Source: Lumbricus rubellus (Eukaryota; Annelida; Clitellata; Crassiclitellata; Lumbricidae). Taken from it: a stretch of DNA of 64,000 nucleotides. Shown here piece after piece: positions 59,616 through 64,000 of this stretch (its first letter is position 1; every line of letters begins with the position of its first letter). The position numbers and the translations under genes are program-made. The notes under the pieces were generated by a model that was not told the origin of the DNA, did no database searches, and was given only the letters and a program-made list of their open reading frames with translations. The DNA lies in assembly GCA_945859605.1 (NCBI GenBank), contig OX243817.1, positions 28,982,503 through 29,046,502 of the forward strand. Direction: 5' to 3'.

Positions 59616-59808
59616 CAGGGCTGTTTTTAAGGAATTTTTAGAACTGCACAACTCCTTCTTTCCTTTCCCATCATCCATGGTAAATTACTTACAATCGGAG
59701 GACGACCTTTATTGATAGTTTTAACTGTACAGAAGTGCTCCTACAACTGCACAAATATATATCTAGAACTGCACATTTAGTGTACAACTGCACGTTAAAA
59801 ACGTCCTG
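59616..59808. mobile_element. hAT-type MITE, family A, copy 3, inverted
   Basis: Starts CAGGGCTGTTTTTAAGG and ends ACGTTAAAAACGTCCTG, the reverse complement of the layout at 3446-3644, with TAGAACTGCAC words inside. No clear target duplication remains. Confidence 0.8.
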
Positions 59809-59809
59809 C

Positions 59810-62275
59810 TTAGTACTATATTTTCAGTAAATGATGAAATGTCGAACTGGTGTAGTATACATCTTATCGTAAATTGATATGTCTTTAAGCAATGCATCCA
59901 TGCACTTACTTACGTTTACTTTGCGTGCTTACGTTAATTTTCATGATCATATGAAACTTTAGGTATATACGAATAATTGCAAGTGCGTTACCAATGACTC
60001 ATGACCTTGGAAATTTAAAACAAAGCAATGCATGAAAAAAAGATACAGGATGCTCAAAATTGTGCATACATTACTTGCCACAGTGTGTTGAGACTGAGTG
60101 ATGCAATTAAGTTACACGTAAGAAGATCTTATACGCAAATCAGGGTCGTTGCATGCAAAGAAGTATATGCTATACTTAGTATACTTATATAATTATAGGC
60201 CATTGAGGTGAGAAGTTATAAAGAGCGCTCGAAAATGGAAATTCAAAATTTCTTACAATAAATATATTCGGGCGCATAATCTTTATCTTGCAGATTACAA
60301 CAGTCATTTTCAAGCCATATTCACGAAATGTTGCACTTCATGAATAGCACTTTGTTGTGCATGAGCACTTTTCTATTCTGCAGAATCCTGCAATGATGTA
60401 TTAACTTTTGCGCAAATATGCTGCATGACAACATGCTATCGTCAGGAATTAGATTCCAAATTTTATGCTGAATTTGGAAATTTCTGTTCTCACGTAACCT
60501 CAAGTGTTCTGTTGTCGAGCATGTGTGTACTTTTATTTCACTTGTTAAACAATGTTTGTTATGGTATAACAGGTATATAAATTCATATTATACAAACTTT
60601 TGTTCTTTTCTCTTACTTTAAAATATTTTCATAAGCATGTATACTTGTATAGCCCTTCTGCACCAATATTCTACAAACTCAAACAAACGGATAAAAAGTT
60701 CACTTCCGAAAGCCCTGAATCTTCGTTGTTTTGGTATAGGGCCTGCAGAGTGTTTATCTCTTTTATAGATATCTACCCTCCCTTGGTATCCGCTATAACT
60801 GTGGATTTGCACAGGAACCAATTTATGCACTCGCACATGTTCGCAGCTGACCAAACTGTACACTCGTTAAAGGTCTATCAAATGCTAGCTGTAGCCTGCA
60901 TGCAGTGAATATTTGTCGCATTTTTAGTTTGATAAAAACATGCACAAAGTAAATGTTATGAAATAAGAACGCAAAAAGTTGATTTTCGTAGAAATAAAGG
61001 TTAAAATATTCATCGGATGTTTTTCTATACAGAAGTTCACTGGTACATCATTATTTTAAAATGATGCTTAGAATATCAAATAGTCAATATTAACCAGTTC
61101 ACGGCTGCGACAGTTATTATTTTAAATTTTAAGTTCTTCAGCTGCAGATCTGTTGATGCTGATACAATTGAAGTTTATAGATGGATTTCTCGAAAGAACA
61201 ACTTTGCAAAAAGCAGCATGTTTGTATAAGAACAAGAATCAGTCATTACAGAAAACTTGTTCAACCTAATCTTGTATAATTAATCAATTGTCGTGTGGTC
61301 AAATTTCTGCACGAAGAAATCTAGATGATAGAACAAGGCATTGTGAACCGTATACGCTTGCGAGGGCTCTTACCATTTTCCACATAAAGCAATATGGAGA
61401 AAAAATATTTTGCAACGAGGAAAACCGAAGATACTGTACGCAGAAATTTAAAACAATCATGGTATCATCGTATACGTGACAAAATCATCTGCATGCTTTT
61501 CCTCTTCAACCTTTAGTTAACTAAATACAAAATATAACTATAAAATCGCAAGGGAATATGCAAAAAGTTATCTTATGTGAGCTTATACGTATTCATATAC
61601 TTTCCGGTACTTTCTGCTCTGTAGCATGTGCATACAGAATGCAGTTTCATGAGTGAATGGGAACACACAGAAAAAGGTATATTATACATACATATACATA
61701 TATAATATTATAATATACAAAGTGAGTGCGCACTGCATATACATATATATATATATATCTAATTATATATACATGTATACGCGTGCACAAATGCCAGGCA
61801 CATGTTGAAGTTGAACACAGCTGTGACACATTAAACTATATCACGACAGCATAACAAGTTGTCTAAATATATATATATATATATAATATATAAATATATA
61901 TATAGTGACGCTTGCAAAACTGAAAACAAGAAACAATATTATGACAATAACACTGCAGAATAAGTGGAACTTTCTTAATATCTGCATGCATGGCATTGCA
62001 TGCATGGGCAGGCAATAAATGTGTTGTCTCTGATGCATCCTTAAGAACAATGTCGGATGTTTCATTCTGAACGGCTGCAGACGTCTTCTGTTTAGTCGAG
62101 ACCACAATACTTTGTATATATTGATAGAGAAACGCTTTACGACAACAAGATTCTATATTGACTGACAGAATATTTTTGCAGGAATTCCATTTCTTGTGTG
62201 TACAGTTCCAGCAGCTGCAGCAACCGCGAGCAATTGTTTATTTTCATGCATCCGATGAAATATCACCGGTCCTGA
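59810..62275. other. AT-rich intergenic sequence, no gene
   Basis: No coding similarity. Two TA-rich tracts (about 61680-61765 and 61867-61905) and several TGCATGCA words are present. Open frames of up to 100 codons carry no recognised motif. Confidence 0.45.
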
Positions 62276-62279
62276 TCCC

Positions 62280-63125
62280 AAATTGTTTATTTTATCTGTC
62301 CAACGTAGCGTTAATTAAAGAGCAAAGCCCGCGACGTCGTATAAACGCTAATCAAAGTTGTATCGGCGGTCGATAGGGTTATAAATATGTCACGGTCAGG
62401 ACGGGACCGCCGCGCCTCCTTGCCCTGATCCCCGCGCCCGATAGTACCGCCACGGCGTCGGCCCGACCCGACTCGGCCAGGCCCTGGCAGGCAACCTGCG
62501 CTACCCCGGTCTGCACTGAGTCGTCGCAGTGTGCGTGCACGGCTTCGTCCATGTCTGATTCATTCGCAGTGCGGCGGTGGTGGTAGGGGTAGCGGCGGCA
62601 ACCAGATAAGACCTTTATCTATTTCATTTCGCTGCCCGTCCGAACGCGATTGACAGGGGCGTACGAGGGTCAGGCGATCGGCGAATGGGTTCGAGTGGCG
62701 CCCTGTCAGTCGCGCTCCGATCTCATCATCGGTAACGGCCTGACCTTTCATTCGGCGCCGACCCGACCGGCAATCCATCACCTGCCCCCGACCGAAGGCG
62801 ATCGACCTCCTTGGCAAACAGACCGACACCCGCCGGCCCAATTGCCACGACCGTTTCCTGCACCCCCACCCCCACGACAAATATAACTAATGAACGGGTG
62901 CGATGGATGCAGGGCGGGTATAATCCCCCCCGTCAGACCAAGACACTTCCTCCCTTTTACCCTCTCTCTCTCTCCATCTCCTTCCTCTCTCGGACATTGT
63001 TCCTTAGCGACCGGACGGACAATGGAATAATTCGCCCGGTTCAACTCCCTTCCCAAGTAGCCAGCCCCTCCTCCTCATCCCTCTGTCGCTTGGCCATCTC
63101 CTCTTGGCACCGTGCACAATGAGAT
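62280..63125. promoter_or_regulatory. GC-rich unique island, possible promoter or enhancer
   Basis: An abrupt shift from AT-rich to GC-rich, CG-containing sequence. The left edge has GCGTTAATTAAAGAGC, GCTAATCAAAGTTG (a TCF/LEF-type core) and GGGTTATAAATATG (TATA-like). The right part is C-rich with CCCCCGTCAGACC. Several short frames are open on both strands with no family similarity. This could be a promoter or first exon of a gene beyond the window. Confidence 0.28.
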
Positions 63126-63187
63126 GCCGCGGAGGCTGACACGTCAAATCTACTCAAGACAGCAGTAAGTAAAGCATCTCACAAACA

Positions 63188-63234
63188 GACTGCTGCACCA
63201 GCATCAGCAGCAGCATCAGCAGCAGCAGCAGCGT

Positions 63235-63265
<31 letters not shown>
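63188..63265. repeat. (CAG)n trinucleotide run
   Basis: About 25 CAG/AGC units with a few CAT and CGT interruptions. Confidence 0.95.
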
Positions 63266-63268
<3 letters not shown>

Positions 63269-63444
63269 TGGCCATGCGCAGATAATCAATGGACAGTTGG
63301 TATACTGGCTAATGGAGTTTAAGAGCTGCCCCGTTGGGGTCGCAGGTCACAATCTGCCGGGAAAATTGCTTCTGCCAATTTGGCAAAGAAGTCGATTCAC
63401 GCTGAGCCATGGATGACATGTCTTGTAACTGAACTGCAGCTACA

Positions 63445-63486
63445 CCCACACGTACACAAACAGACACACACACACACACACACACA
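63445..63486. repeat. (CA)n microsatellite
   Basis: Short CA run between CACGTACACA words. Confidence 0.9.
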
Positions 63487-63651
63487 TGCACGTACACAAA
63501 CATACACACAAAGGCTCAGAGGCTGACAGGTCCTCTTGGAGTGGCGTTCATTACCAATTATTTTAGATGTGACTTGCTGAAATTGCTTTTGTTACTTTTT
63601 GTTGCGTTATGTTTTTGGATTGTGAAATATAGTGGGTGGACTCACTAAAGT

Positions 63652-64000
63652 ACACTGTTAAAAAAAATCGTAGAAATTTCCACTAAAGTTGGTGGTCCAC
63701 AAACAACACCCTAGGGTGGAAATATTTCCACCTTTAGACAAGGGTGGTCCAGTTCCACCCTTGACTTTTGGTGGCAAATTCCATCATAACTGGGAAATCT
63801 CCACCGTATCTGAAAGGTGGAAAATTCCGCACCTCCTTGGAAATTTCCATCTGTGCCCAATGGTGGAGAAAGCCACTAGATCTATGGAATTTTCCATCTT
63901 GGATTGATGATGGAGAAAGCCACTAATCATTTGGAAATTTCCATCTCTGCCCAGTGGTGGAGACAGCCACTAATTCTTTGGACATTTCCATCTTTGCCCA
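63652..64000. repeat. Repeat element with 47-bp tandem units, runs off window
   Basis: Starts near TACACTGTTAAAAAAAATCG, a transposon-like end next to TA, followed by GGTGG/CCACC-rich sequence. The word CCATCT then recurs at 63848, 63895, 63941 and 63988 (46-47 base spacing) with GGTGGAGAAAGCCACTA in each unit. The array continues past base 64000, so its right end is unknown. Confidence 0.8.

Overview
This window is eukaryotic (animal) genomic DNA: intron-containing genes, long microsatellites and minisatellites, tRNA-derived SINEs, DNA-transposon MITEs and a 200-N assembly gap. The two recognisable genes are a matrix metalloproteinase of MMP21 type and an NK7-class homeobox gene. As far as I know vertebrates lack NK7, so this points to an invertebrate. 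Repeat style and the very frequent word TAGGCCTA feel echinoderm-like to me, but that is an impression and the species cannot be fixed from the sequence.

Layout. 1-11.3 kb: no confident gene; simple repeats, a 0.94-kb CTTGT array with a 274-bp higher-order period, two SINEs and two hAT-type MITEs. 11,360-17,273 (+): the last three coding exons of an MMP21-like protease (catalytic domain plus hemopexin domain); the 5' exons (signal peptide, propeptide) were not found. 17.3-27.4 kb: intergenic, with a LINE C-terminal remnant, a hAT MITE, GC-balanced islands and a possible promoter area. 27,424-36,564 (+): a complete three-exon coding structure for an NK7-type homeobox protein of 502 aa, with an eh1-like repressor motif in exon 1 and the homeodomain split by an intron between positions 44 and 45. 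36.6-64 kb: no gene recognised; minisatellites, microsatellites, several GC-richer unique islands that could be cis-regulatory, and at 56.3-59.8 kb a cluster of DNA transposons (a mariner-like element with 163-bp inverted repeats, a 1.2-kb hAT element carrying a BED-type zinc-finger remnant, and MITEs).

The two genes are about 10 kb apart on the same strand. They are not known to act in one pathway: one is a secreted zinc protease, the other a nuclear transcription factor. From memory, MMP21 lies near NK-type homeobox genes (NKX1-2, HMX2/3) on human chromosome 10q26, so the linkage here may be an old synteny. Nearly all other long open reading frames in the window are translations of simple repeats and are not reported as genes.

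No previously undescribed molecular system is evident. The more unusual things are the linkage itself, a Ser-rich insertion in the hemopexin domain, the enrichment of the palindrome TAGGCCTA, several hAT MITEs with perfect 8-bp target duplications, and a retroelement family with short, internally deleted copies.
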